Source of the DNA: Candidatus Leptofilum proximum
Lineage (GTDB): Bacteria > Chloroflexota > Anaerolineae > Promineifilales > Promineifilaceae
Length of the DNA stretch: 64,000 bases
Reading direction: 5' to 3'
Assembly (NCBI GenBank): GCA_016710325.1
Contig: JADJXK010000001.1
Span: 1,550,001 to 1,614,000 of the forward strand
Part shown: positions 44,309 through 52,655 of the stretch, one piece after another
How the letters are laid out: each line of letters starts with the position of its first letter
Position numbering within the stretch: position 1 is the stretch's first letter
Program-made: the position numbers and the translations under genes
Notes under the pieces: model-generated
Database searches by the model: none
Told to the model about the DNA's origin: nothing
The model's input: only the letters and a program-made list of their open reading frames with translations

Positions 44309-45718
44309 ATGGCCTCTGACCAGCCTCTACAGGATGTGGTAATTATTGGCGGTGGTCCGGCCGGTTCGACCGCTGCGACCCTCCTTTCAAAGAAAGGCTT
44401 GCGCGTCACCCTGCTGGAAAAAGAAAAGTTTCCGCGAGATCACGTTGGTGAGTCTCTTCTGCCCTTCTGCTACAAGATTTTTGAAGAGCTTGGCCTTTTA
44501 TCCAAAATGAAAACAAGTTTTGTGCGCAAGCCTGGTGTTCGTTTTGTAGATATTGATGGGCAGCATGGCACCTCCTGGTGCTTTAACCGCGTCATCCACG
44601 ATGAAAGCTACCTTTCTTTCCAGGTCAGCCGCGGCGAATTTGACAAGCTGCTTCTGGACAACTCTCGCGACAACGGCGCTCAGGTCTATGAAGAGACCCG
44701 CGTGCAGAGCGTTGAACTGCAACGGCCAGATGGTACAGTAGAGGTGCGCGCGGTAGGGCCAAACAATGAGGAAATGGTTTTGAATGCCCGGTTCCTGCTG
44801 GATGCCAGCGGCCGTAATGCTTTTTTGGCCACGCGTAATGGCTGGCGCAAATCCCTGGAAGGACTCGATCGCACCGCCCTCTGGACACACTGGCACGGGG
44901 CAACTTTGCAGGGTGGTCTGGAAGAAGGTATGTCGCTCATCGTTTACCTCGGTGGCGAAAAGAAAGGCTGGATATGGGTCTTCCCCTTGGGTAAGGATTG
45001 GCTAACCGTCGGTGTTGTGCTGGAGAATAAATACATTCGTGAGCAAAAGTCACTGCTCTCCGCACAGCACGAGGATTGGCAGCAAGCCTTATATGAACAG
45101 GAGCTGCTGACTTCTCCTTTTGTCGAGAAACTGATTGCAGGTGCACAGCCAGAACCGCTCCTGCGGGTTGAAGGCAACTATTCTTACTCTATGCCGAAGG
45201 AACTTAAATTTGGCGCTAATTATGCTCTGGTCGGTGACGCGTCTACGTTTATTGATCCTATCTTCTCCAGCGGCATCTTCCTTTCCATGAATGGCAGCCG
45301 TTTGGTGTCGGAAGCTATCCATCAGAAGCTCACCAACAGCAATGGCAGCGGTGATGATCCACTGGTTGCGGCTTACGGCAAAATAAACGGCGCGTACAAC
45401 ATCGTTCACAATCTTATCCGCCTGTTTTATAACCCGCACTCCGTTACTTTTGCGGCCGCCAGCGGGGTGGTTGGTGAAAATCATACCAAGCATGAAGACG
45501 CCATGGCTGCTGGTCACTACCTCCTGGCAGGTGATTTCTTTGACCGTCACGAGGAGTACATGGAGTTCATTGAGTACCTGCAAAGTCCTTCGTTGTTTGA
45601 GAAGTTCAAATACACCATCATAGATCGGAAAGAATTCCATGCAGAAACTTGCGGCGCCAGCCCACAAGAGGTCTTTTCTTCGACATTGGACGAACAGAAG
45701 ATCGAAGAAGTAATATAA
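44309..45718 (+). CDS. Flavin-dependent halogenase-like oxidoreductase, copy 1
   Basis: 469 residues. FAD motif GGGPAG at 14-19, then FPRDHVGESLLP and Lys74 in FVRKPGVRF, the place of the lysine that makes the chloramine or guides HOCl in halogenases. The tryptophan motif reads W221-I-W223-V-F225-P226, one step from the W-x-W-x-I-P consensus. The second FAD motif is YALVGDASTFIDPIFSSGI. This is the layout of carrier-bound-substrate halogenases. It is 13 bases after the adenylation gene. Alternatives: a non-halogenating flavin oxidoreductase of the same family. Confidence 0.82.
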   Translation: MASDQPLQDVVIIGGGPAGSTAATLLSKKGLRVTLLEKEKFPRDHVGESLLPFCYKIFEELGLLSKMKTSFVRKPGVRFVDIDGQHGTSWCFNRVIHDESYLSFQVSRGEFDKLLLDNSRDNGAQVYEETRVQSVELQRPDGTVEVRAVGPNNEEMVLNARFLLDASGRNAFLATRNGWRKSLEGLDRTALWTHWHGATLQGGLEEGMSLIVYLGGEKKGWIWVFPLGKDWLTVGVVLENKYIREQKSLLSAQHEDWQQALYEQELLTSPFVEKLIAGAQPEPLLRVEGNYSYSMPKELKFGANYALVGDASTFIDPIFSSGIFLSMNGSRLVSEAIHQKLTNSNGSGDDPLVAAYGKINGAYNIVHNLIRLFYNPHSVTFAAASGVVGENHTKHEDAMAAGHYLLAGDFFDRHEEYMEFIEYLQSPSLFEKFKYTIIDRKEFHAETCGASPQEVFSSTLDEQKIEEVI

Positions 45719-45780
45719 ATTTCTTCTGAACAGGCGTCCTGGTAATCTCATAGAAGCTGGAGCTAATTGAAATGCACAAT

Positions 45781-45809
45781 ACAGAGTAGTGGCTGTAGCG
45801 CTACTCTGT
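45781..45809. terminator. Hairpin after the first halogenase gene
   Basis: ACAGAGTAG at 45781-45789 pairs with CTACTCTGT at 45801-45809. No T-run follows, so it may attenuate or stabilise a transcript and need not end it. Confidence 0.45.
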
Positions 45810-45971
45810 GTTCCTCTGCCATACGCCACCATTTCTACGTGATTCAACCGTAAAACATTTCTTTTTAAGTCCTGACAAAAGTCAAATGATTTCACGCAAT
45901 TAAGCCGAATTGAAAGGATGTCACCGCAAGGTAGGTGGGTATGTGTGACTGGTGTAAGGAGATCCTGACAG

Positions 45972-48881
45972 ATGCAACGAACTGAAATTTTTAATGCGGA
46001 AAGTAACCGAATTTTGCCGGTTATTATGATAACGGTGGGTGTGGTTGCTATTATTTTTGCAGTAACTGCCGGTCTATTGGGAATCAGTGGTCAAAGCAGC
46101 CTGAGTCCTAACCGGGCCTCCCTGGCTCTCAGTGGATTTGTCGTTTTAATAAGTGGCGTCATACTAACGGTGCCGGTGGCACAGCGTCGCCTGGCTGAGT
46201 GGCTGTTAGTAATTGTGGGGGTTGTTGCCGCTGCCTTTGCCGCTGATATGGTTGTTATTGGGGGGTTGCCGGGCCAGATGGCTAAACATCTTTTTCTGGC
46301 TTCCGTAATTGGTGGTTTGCTCCTCACAGGCGTTGCGCCTATTGGTTCCTTGAGAGGACAAGGTATTCGTGCGTGGCTGGGTTCCTTTCTCACAGATCGT
46401 GTGAAGTGGAGTAAGTTCTTTGGTGTTCTTTTTCAGTTAGGATTACTAACCCTGATAATCCGGCAGTTTGAGTTAGAAAATCAGGCATTCTACCACAACC
46501 TTTCTCTTCTCATTTTCTACAGCTTTATCATCCATTATTTCTTGCCTGCCCAGCTTCGGCTGACTTACTTCTTGCTGATCTCGTTGGCAGCAATATTAGG
46601 CGTTTTTGGGCTTTCCGCTGGCCTTCCAATGATTGTCTTTGGCCTTGGTTTGATTGCTATTTGCCATTTACCTATTCCGTTCATTATGCGAGCACTTTTG
46701 CTGCTGGCTACCGGGGTAGTGTTCGCGCTTATGCATCTAGGCGTAATTACTACCAGCCTATCTGGTGCTATCTGGCCGGTTCTGGCTGCGCTTTTCATGT
46801 TTCGGCTTATTGCCTACATGTATGATTTGAAGCACAAGAAAGTTGAGTCTAACGTCATAAGGACACTTTCTTATTTCTTCTTGTTGCCGAATATTGTGTT
46901 CCTTCTTTTTCCTATCGTTGATTACAGTAATTTCCGGCGCACATACTATAACGAAGAGGAACATCAAATCTACCAGACAGGTGTGTCCTGGATGCTTCGG
47001 GGTATCTTCCAGCTTATTGTTTATCGTTTTGTCAATTATTATTTGGTGATCTCACCGCAAGAAATTGCCAATGTTGGTGACTTAGTGCAGTATCTGGTTC
47101 CCAATATTATGTTGCTTTTGCGTATTACGGGTCAGTTCCATTTGGCTATTGGCATTCTTCATCTGTTTGGTTTCAACTTACCTGTTACCAATGATCGCTA
47201 TTTTTTGGCTTCCGGATTTACCGATTTCTGGCGGCGCGCCAATATTTATTGGAAAGACTTCATGGTAAAGGTGTTCTATTACCCAACCTACTTTCGCTTG
47301 CGTAACCTGAGCGATACAAACCGGTTGATTGTGGCTACATTGTTTGCCTTTTTTATGACCTGGATTTTGCACTTTTACCAGTGGTTTTGGCTGCGCGGCT
47401 CTCTGCTTCTGACAGCGCCGGATGTCCTCTTCTGGGTCTTCTTTGCCATCCTCGTTCTGAGCAATTCACTTTACGAGACTAAGTATGGGCGGAGACGCAG
47501 TTTGGGTGGCCGTACCTGGTCTTTTCGCCAGGCTGCCCTGGCATCGCTGGGTACAGTTGCGACCTTCACAACAATTACCGTGCTTTGGTCACTCTGGACA
47601 AGTCCTTCTGTGCCAGATTTCTTTTCTCTCTATGCTGTGTTAGGGGAACCTTTGGGTGGCATCGGCAACCTGACACCTTTGTTTTTGGTGGTCGGTGCTT
47701 TGATCGGCGCTAAATTCTATACAGAGTATCTTGATGTTAAAGCTTCGGCCAAGCGTCTTGCCAAACCAGTTTTCTACAAAACTGCTCTGGTGACGGGTAC
47801 AGCTTTGTTGGCTGTTTTTGCCTTGGGCAATCCCCTGGTTTACAAACAGTTTAACGGCCGTCCCCAAGAGATTCTGGCTGATATCACTCAGGCGCGCCTA
47901 AGTGATCGTGAGGCAGAACTGTTGCTGCGAGGATACTACGAAGATCTGACTAATATTAACAGCTTCAATACAGAATTATGGGATATTTACACAAAACGGC
48001 CGACCGATTGGCCCTTGCTGCAGGATACAGAGCTGGCCTATGTCACCGATGATTTTTATGGCGTCGATCTGAGCCCAAATGCTAGTATCATGTTTCATGG
48101 AGCGCGTTTTAGTGTCAACGGTTGGGGGATGCGCGATCAATCTTACGAACTGATGCCGGCACAAGGTACGTATCGCATGGCTCTGCTTGGTCCGTCGTTC
48201 GTTATGGGATCAGGTGTTGCAGATGACGAGACCTTTGAGGCCCTCATAGAAAAACAAGCAAATAGTCAAAATGATTTCAGCGAGTATCAACATTATGAGC
48301 TTTTGAACTTTGGCGTTGCTGGCCATTCTGTGTTGCAAGAACTGTTGATCCTGGAAGAGCGAGTGCTTGCATTCAAACCCGATGCTGTTTTTCTTGTTTC
48401 CCACCAGCACGAAGAGGAGATTGCCGTGCGCAACCTGGCTAGCCTGGCGCAAAGGGGAGTTGGCTTGCCCTACGACTACTTTGATGAGCTGATACAGCGG
48501 GCAGGTATTACACCTGAAATGACTGAAGTTGAGGCCGAGAGACGCCTCCAGCCCTATGGCCGGGAGCTGGTTACCTGGTCTTATGAGCGCATTGTTACGT
48601 CGTCTCAAGAAGTAGGAGCCGTTCCTGTGTGGATCTTTTTACCGACGTTAGAGGTATCCACAACCGAAAGCTATGCCGAGGAGCTAAAAACTTTGGCTGA
48701 TGAGGCAGGATTTGCGACTATTAATCTGGTTGATCTCTATCAAGGGCAGGATCTGGACTCATTGATTGTAGCAGCTTGGGACCGGCATCCTAACGTACGG
48801 GCGCACCAGCTGATCGCCGAGAGGCTATACAACGCTCTTCAGGAGCAAAATGCTGTGATTCCGCTTCCTTCTGACGATTAG
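45972..48881 (+). CDS. MBOAT acyltransferase fused to a C-terminal SGNH domain
   Basis: 969 residues, ATG after AAGGAG. Residues 15-520 carry about 12 membrane helices. The MBOAT core is GFTDFWRRANIYWKDF (415-430) and FMTWILHFYQWF, whose His467 is the expected catalytic histidine. After a link helix (about 600-630) comes an outside domain with SGNH blocks: LGPSFVMGSG with Ser742, NFGVAGHSV, and D937-R-H939-P-N at the end. In Dlt and alginate acetylation, MBOAT and SGNH are separate proteins (DltB/DltD, AlgI/AlgJ); here they are one chain. It would move an acyl group across the membrane to a glycan hydroxyl. The usual GDS is GPS, as if the nucleophile loop has shifted. Confidence 0.82.
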   Translation: MQRTEIFNAESNRILPVIMITVGVVAIIFAVTAGLLGISGQSSLSPNRASLALSGFVVLISGVILTVPVAQRRLAEWLLVIVGVVAAAFAADMVVIGGLPGQMAKHLFLASVIGGLLLTGVAPIGSLRGQGIRAWLGSFLTDRVKWSKFFGVLFQLGLLTLIIRQFELENQAFYHNLSLLIFYSFIIHYFLPAQLRLTYFLLISLAAILGVFGLSAGLPMIVFGLGLIAICHLPIPFIMRALLLLATGVVFALMHLGVITTSLSGAIWPVLAALFMFRLIAYMYDLKHKKVESNVIRTLSYFFLLPNIVFLLFPIVDYSNFRRTYYNEEEHQIYQTGVSWMLRGIFQLIVYRFVNYYLVISPQEIANVGDLVQYLVPNIMLLLRITGQFHLAIGILHLFGFNLPVTNDRYFLASGFTDFWRRANIYWKDFMVKVFYYPTYFRLRNLSDTNRLIVATLFAFFMTWILHFYQWFWLRGSLLLTAPDVLFWVFFAILVLSNSLYETKYGRRRSLGGRTWSFRQAALASLGTVATFTTITVLWSLWTSPSVPDFFSLYAVLGEPLGGIGNLTPLFLVVGALIGAKFYTEYLDVKASAKRLAKPVFYKTALVTGTALLAVFALGNPLVYKQFNGRPQEILADITQARLSDREAELLLRGYYEDLTNINSFNTELWDIYTKRPTDWPLLQDTELAYVTDDFYGVDLSPNASIMFHGARFSVNGWGMRDQSYELMPAQGTYRMALLGPSFVMGSGVADDETFEALIEKQANSQNDFSEYQHYELLNFGVAGHSVLQELLILEERVLAFKPDAVFLVSHQHEEEIAVRNLASLAQRGVGLPYDYFDELIQRAGITPEMTEVEAERRLQPYGRELVTWSYERIVTSSQEVGAVPVWIFLPTLEVSTTESYAEELKTLADEAGFATINLVDLYQGQDLDSLIVAAWDRHPNVRAHQLIAERLYNALQEQNAVIPLPSDD

Positions 48882-48907
48882 CTGATTTAGCAAACTACAA
48901 ACAAGAA

Positions 48908-50182
48908 ATGGAAAGTGGTGGTAGGGTGAAGCCAATGAATCCGATACTGGTAAAGCTTAAGGAAAATCGGTTTAACTGGGCCGTAATAGGTGTTGTGATT
49001 CTGGCACTTTTGGTACGGGTCACATACGTGCTGCTGGCTCCTCGGATAGATCCAATTATCCAGCAGCAACCGCTTTATGGTGACGCCTCCGGTTACCATC
49101 TTCTGGCTGTAAATCTTCTTAAGGGTTTAGGACTTACCTGGGATGGTCAAATACCTACCTCGTTTCGTATGCCGGGTTATCCTGCTTTTCTAGCGTTTAT
49201 ATATGGACTGACGCGACCAGACCCAGAGCCGGTGCGCCTCGTGCAGGCTGTCTTAGGTGCGCTAACATGCATTCCTACCTTTGCACTGGCTGAGCGATTA
49301 GGTGGAAGAAAGACGGCCGTTCTTGCCGGTCTGGGAGTTGCCTTGCATCCCATCATGATCTATATGACCGCATGGCTCTACTCGGAAACCCTGTTTTTCT
49401 TACTGCTTTGGTCTGGTTTATGGGTGTTGGTACGTTCGTTTGATAACAGTTCTCTTCTTCAAGCGGCTTTGGCAGGGTTATTTGTAGGAGCAGCGACCCT
49501 GGTAAGGCCAGAAGTGATGGCCTTTCCTGCCCTTGTCCTGGTTGCGGGTTGGATCTTTCGCTGGCCACGGCGGCTTTTAGGATTCGCGCTCGTTGCTCAG
49601 GTGGCTGTGGTCATTGTCCTTTTACCCTGGATAGTGAGAAATGTGCTTGTGCACGATCAGGTGGTCGTTCTGACTACAAATACGGGGGCTGTTTTTTACG
49701 GGGGTAACAACGACGATGCTGATGGCGGATATTATTTAGACGTACCGTTTATCTTGCCCGGTTTTTCAGAATTAGAGTCCGATGCCGAGTTCAAGCGCAT
49801 GGGAGTGCAATGGATCAGTAATCATCCTCAAGAGTTTATTGCCCTATTGCCCTGGAAATTGTATAAGCTTTTCTCGCCCGCTGAAATGGTCGGCGCAGGT
49901 AGACCTCTAGGAAGCTGGACTCTCGTTCTTAACGTAATTTATGGCGTATTCCTCATGTTTGTCGCCGGGGGTATTATTGTCGGCTGGCGTTTAAACAAGG
50001 AACTTATAACGCTGTTGATGACTTTAATCGCCTGGTACATTCTGATCACACTCATACTATATGGTGGTACGCGCTTTGCCTTGCCCCTTGCCCCTGGTTT
50101 TGTAACTTTGGCTGCTGTGGCGCTGGTAAAACTTCTGCCCAAGCGTGAATTTTCTGTTTACCTACAAACGGAAAAAGTTTGA
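48908..50182 (+). CDS. GT39-like membrane glycosyltransferase
   Basis: 424 residues from ATG 48908; an ATG at 48935 with AGGG before it is an equal candidate. About 10 membrane helices. The first loop has LYGDASGYHLLAVNLL and SFRMPGYPAFLAFIYG, as in ArnT/PMT-like GT-C proteins, and ATLVRPEVMAF lies in the middle. It is the third such protein in the locus, between the MBOAT fusion and an SGNH protein, so it likely acts on the outer-face glycan that they modify. Confidence 0.8.
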   Translation: MESGGRVKPMNPILVKLKENRFNWAVIGVVILALLVRVTYVLLAPRIDPIIQQQPLYGDASGYHLLAVNLLKGLGLTWDGQIPTSFRMPGYPAFLAFIYGLTRPDPEPVRLVQAVLGALTCIPTFALAERLGGRKTAVLAGLGVALHPIMIYMTAWLYSETLFFLLLWSGLWVLVRSFDNSSLLQAALAGLFVGAATLVRPEVMAFPALVLVAGWIFRWPRRLLGFALVAQVAVVIVLLPWIVRNVLVHDQVVVLTTNTGAVFYGGNNDDADGGYYLDVPFILPGFSELESDAEFKRMGVQWISNHPQEFIALLPWKLYKLFSPAEMVGAGRPLGSWTLVLNVIYGVFLMFVAGGIIVGWRLNKELITLLMTLIAWYILITLILYGGTRFALPLAPGFVTLAAVALVKLLPKREFSVYLQTEKV

Positions 50183-50199
50183 TAAAAGAATAGTTACTT

Positions 50200-51327
50200 A
50201 TGAGCACACCTTTAGAAGTTACATCTGTCAAGACACCTGTTTTAAGCCGAAGAGCGGAGCTCCTGCTGAAGTTAACTACCTCCTTCTTAAGTTTTGTATT
50301 ATTCATCGGCCTGATTGAAGGCGCAGCCTATCTTTGGGAGCGGTCACAAGCAAATGGATTGTATGCCTGGGAACTCGTTGCTTCACGGCGCATTGACCTG
50401 GTTGAATATTCGCAGCCAGGTGCTGGCTATACTTTGATGCAGCCGGGTAGCCAGTACGAGTGGCAGGAGATTCCGGTTGATATTAATTCCAACGGTTTGC
50501 GCAATCCTGAGCTAGCGTATGAAAAGTCGGCCAATACATACCGCATTCTCAATCTAGGTGACTCGATTGCCATGGGTTGGGGGGTACGGATGGAAGAGAC
50601 ATACGGTCGGCAGTTGGAGGATATGCTGAACACAAGTGACGCCGACCAGCAGTATGAGGTGATCAATGCTGGTGTGCCCGGCTGGAACCCGGCAAATGAG
50701 CTTGCTTTTTTAGAAGCTGAAGGTTTGAAATATGAGCCAGACCTGGTGTTGTTGGATCTGACAATCGTTAACGATATATATGGCCGCAGTGCACTAGAGA
50801 AACAGGATCGACCGGCGCTTATTGAGTGGCTGCGGGCCAACACCTACTTCTGGCCTTTTCTCACCGTGCAAATGCGCTGGATAGAAGCTCGTTCTCAAGA
50901 TCGTGAGCGTATCGACGTTATCGATCCTCCCAAAGAGGCGTCCAGCTACTTTCCGGTAGATTCGGCCCACCCACGATGGGAAGAAGTATGGAGTTGGATT
51001 GAAAGCATGAACGCGCTGGCCGCACAGAATGGCGCTGAGTTCGGATTAATTCTCTTTCCTCTTGAATTTCAAGTGCTGGACGAGAATTACTCCACGCTGC
51101 CGCAGGAGCTTATTCGTCAGAAAGCCGAGGCGGCTGGTATTCCCGTGCTTGATCTTTTACCGGTTTATCAAGAGGCGTGTCATCAAAAAGAGGATGGTTG
51201 TCGCTTAGAAGATCGCTATCTCTTTGCGGACGTGTGGATGCATCCATCGGCCTATGGTCATGAAATTACGGCCGTAGAGGTTAAATCCTTTTTGCAGGAA
51301 GCCTTCAACCTAAAACCCGGTAGTTAA
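50200..51327 (+). CDS. Membrane-anchored SGNH hydrolase/transferase
   Basis: 375 residues. One N-terminal membrane helix (about 24-45) and an outside domain. SGNH blocks are clear: NLGDSIAMGWGV with the Ser, INAGVPGWNPANELAFLE with the Gly, and DVWMHPSAYGHEI with Asp and His. It may be a partner or a repair esterase for the MBOAT fusion 1.3 kb upstream. Seventeen bases separate it from the preceding gene, so it is in the same transcript. Confidence 0.85.
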   Translation: MSTPLEVTSVKTPVLSRRAELLLKLTTSFLSFVLFIGLIEGAAYLWERSQANGLYAWELVASRRIDLVEYSQPGAGYTLMQPGSQYEWQEIPVDINSNGLRNPELAYEKSANTYRILNLGDSIAMGWGVRMEETYGRQLEDMLNTSDADQQYEVINAGVPGWNPANELAFLEAEGLKYEPDLVLLDLTIVNDIYGRSALEKQDRPALIEWLRANTYFWPFLTVQMRWIEARSQDRERIDVIDPPKEASSYFPVDSAHPRWEEVWSWIESMNALAAQNGAEFGLILFPLEFQVLDENYSTLPQELIRQKAEAAGIPVLDLLPVYQEACHQKEDGCRLEDRYLFADVWMHPSAYGHEITAVEVKSFLQEAFNLKPGS

Positions 51328-51460
51328 ACCAGACCGCAACAGCTGCAGAAAAGAGAAGCCACCAATTTACCCCCTGGTTCTGCTGTCTGAAGCCCCTTTA
51401 GCTCACTTGTAAGTGTGAGCTTATATAACCAAATAGAGTTCAACACTTGGAGAATAATCA

Positions 51461-52606
51461 ATGGACTTTTCGTGGACCGAGGAACAACTCGAATTCAAAA
51501 AGGCAGTCATTAAGTTTGCTCAGAATGAGCTAAATGAGGGCCTGCTCGAACGGGATCAAAAAGGTGAACTATCTCGCGATAACTGGCAAAAGTGCGCCAA
51601 TTTCGGCATCTTGGGAATGGGCATTCCCGAGGAATACGGCGGCTCTGGCAGTGATATTTTGACAACCATGCTCGTCATGGAAGGCATGGGGTATGGCTGC
51701 CACGATAATGGCTTGATTTTTGCCATGAATGCCCAAATGTGGAGCGTTCAACATCCAATCCTCTCATTTGGTACCGAAGAGCAAAAGCGCAAATATCTGC
51801 CTGGTCTCTGCAGCGGTGAGTTGATCGGAGCTCACGGCATGTCGGAGCCTGACTCTGGGTCCGATGCTTACAGCCTGCGGACCAAAGCCACGCGGGTTGA
51901 CGGTGGGTATGTGCTCAATGGAACAAAAATGTTTGTCACCAACGCCCCTATCTCCGATTTGTCCGTTGTGTTTGCCACGGTAGATCCGTCCAAGGGTTTC
52001 GGCGGCATTACGGCCTTCATTGTCGAAACAGGAACGCCTGATTTTAGCCTCGGTCGCAACCTGGATAAGATGGGATTGCGGACCTCGCCTATGGGAGAAT
52101 TAATTTTGCAGGATTGTTTTGTGCCCGAAGAAAATCGGCTAGGGCCAGAAGGGGCCGGAAGCAGCATTTTTAACGATTCCATGGAGTGGGAGCGCAGCTG
52201 CATACTGGGCAGCCATATCGGGGCTATGGAGCGGCAGTTGGAGACGTGCATCCGTTACGCACGTGAGCGCCGCCAGTTTGGTAAGCCCATTGGCAAATTT
52301 CAGTCCGTTTCTAACCGCATTGCCGATATGAAAGTGCGGCTGGAAACCGCCCGGCTGATGCTTTACAAAGTAGCCTGGCTGAAGAAGATAGGCAAATCGG
52401 CGGTTATGGAAGCGGCCGTAGCCAAACTTTATCTGAGTGAGTGTTATGTGCAGTCGAGCATGGATGCTATTAGAACGCTGGGTGGTTACGGTTACATGAC
52501 TGAGTTTGAGGTGGAGCGCGATTTGCGCGATGCTGTTGGCGGCACGATCTACTCCGGAACCTCCGATATTCAGCGCATGATCATTGCTCGCTTGTCCGGC
52601 CTTTAA
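51461..52606 (+). CDS. Acyl-CoA dehydrogenase-like enzyme, predicted prolyl-carrier oxidase
   Basis: 381 residues, the usual length. All acyl-CoA dehydrogenase regions are present: GILGMGIPEEYGGSG, GAHGMSEPDSGSDA, RERRQFGKPIGKFQ, LGGYGYMTEFEVERDLRD. The usual base in IYEGTSEIQ is Ser here (IYSGTSDIQ). A glutamate at E244 (MEWERS) is at the place used by isovaleryl-CoA dehydrogenase and, as I recall, by the prolyl-carrier oxidases CloN3/PltE/RedW. With a prolyl ligase and carrier in the locus, four-electron oxidation of prolyl to pyrrolyl-2-carboxyl is the best reading. ATG follows GGAGA. Confidence 0.85.
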   Translation: MDFSWTEEQLEFKKAVIKFAQNELNEGLLERDQKGELSRDNWQKCANFGILGMGIPEEYGGSGSDILTTMLVMEGMGYGCHDNGLIFAMNAQMWSVQHPILSFGTEEQKRKYLPGLCSGELIGAHGMSEPDSGSDAYSLRTKATRVDGGYVLNGTKMFVTNAPISDLSVVFATVDPSKGFGGITAFIVETGTPDFSLGRNLDKMGLRTSPMGELILQDCFVPEENRLGPEGAGSSIFNDSMEWERSCILGSHIGAMERQLETCIRYARERRQFGKPIGKFQSVSNRIADMKVRLETARLMLYKVAWLKKIGKSAVMEAAVAKLYLSECYVQSSMDAIRTLGGYGYMTEFEVERDLRDAVGGTIYSGTSDIQRMIIARLSGL

Positions 52607-52655
52607 CGAAATTTATACATAATCTATAGAGTTATTTTTGCAAAGGAGAGTAACG

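Noticed and set aside
42465..48881. Reading the carrier, adenylation enzyme and MBOAT as a plain D-alanylation (Dlt) operon
   Set aside because: The substrate code is proline-like and a prolyl-oxidase-like dehydrogenase and halogenase-like enzymes are present, none of which occur in dlt operons. The mechanism may be Dlt-like but the cargo should differ.
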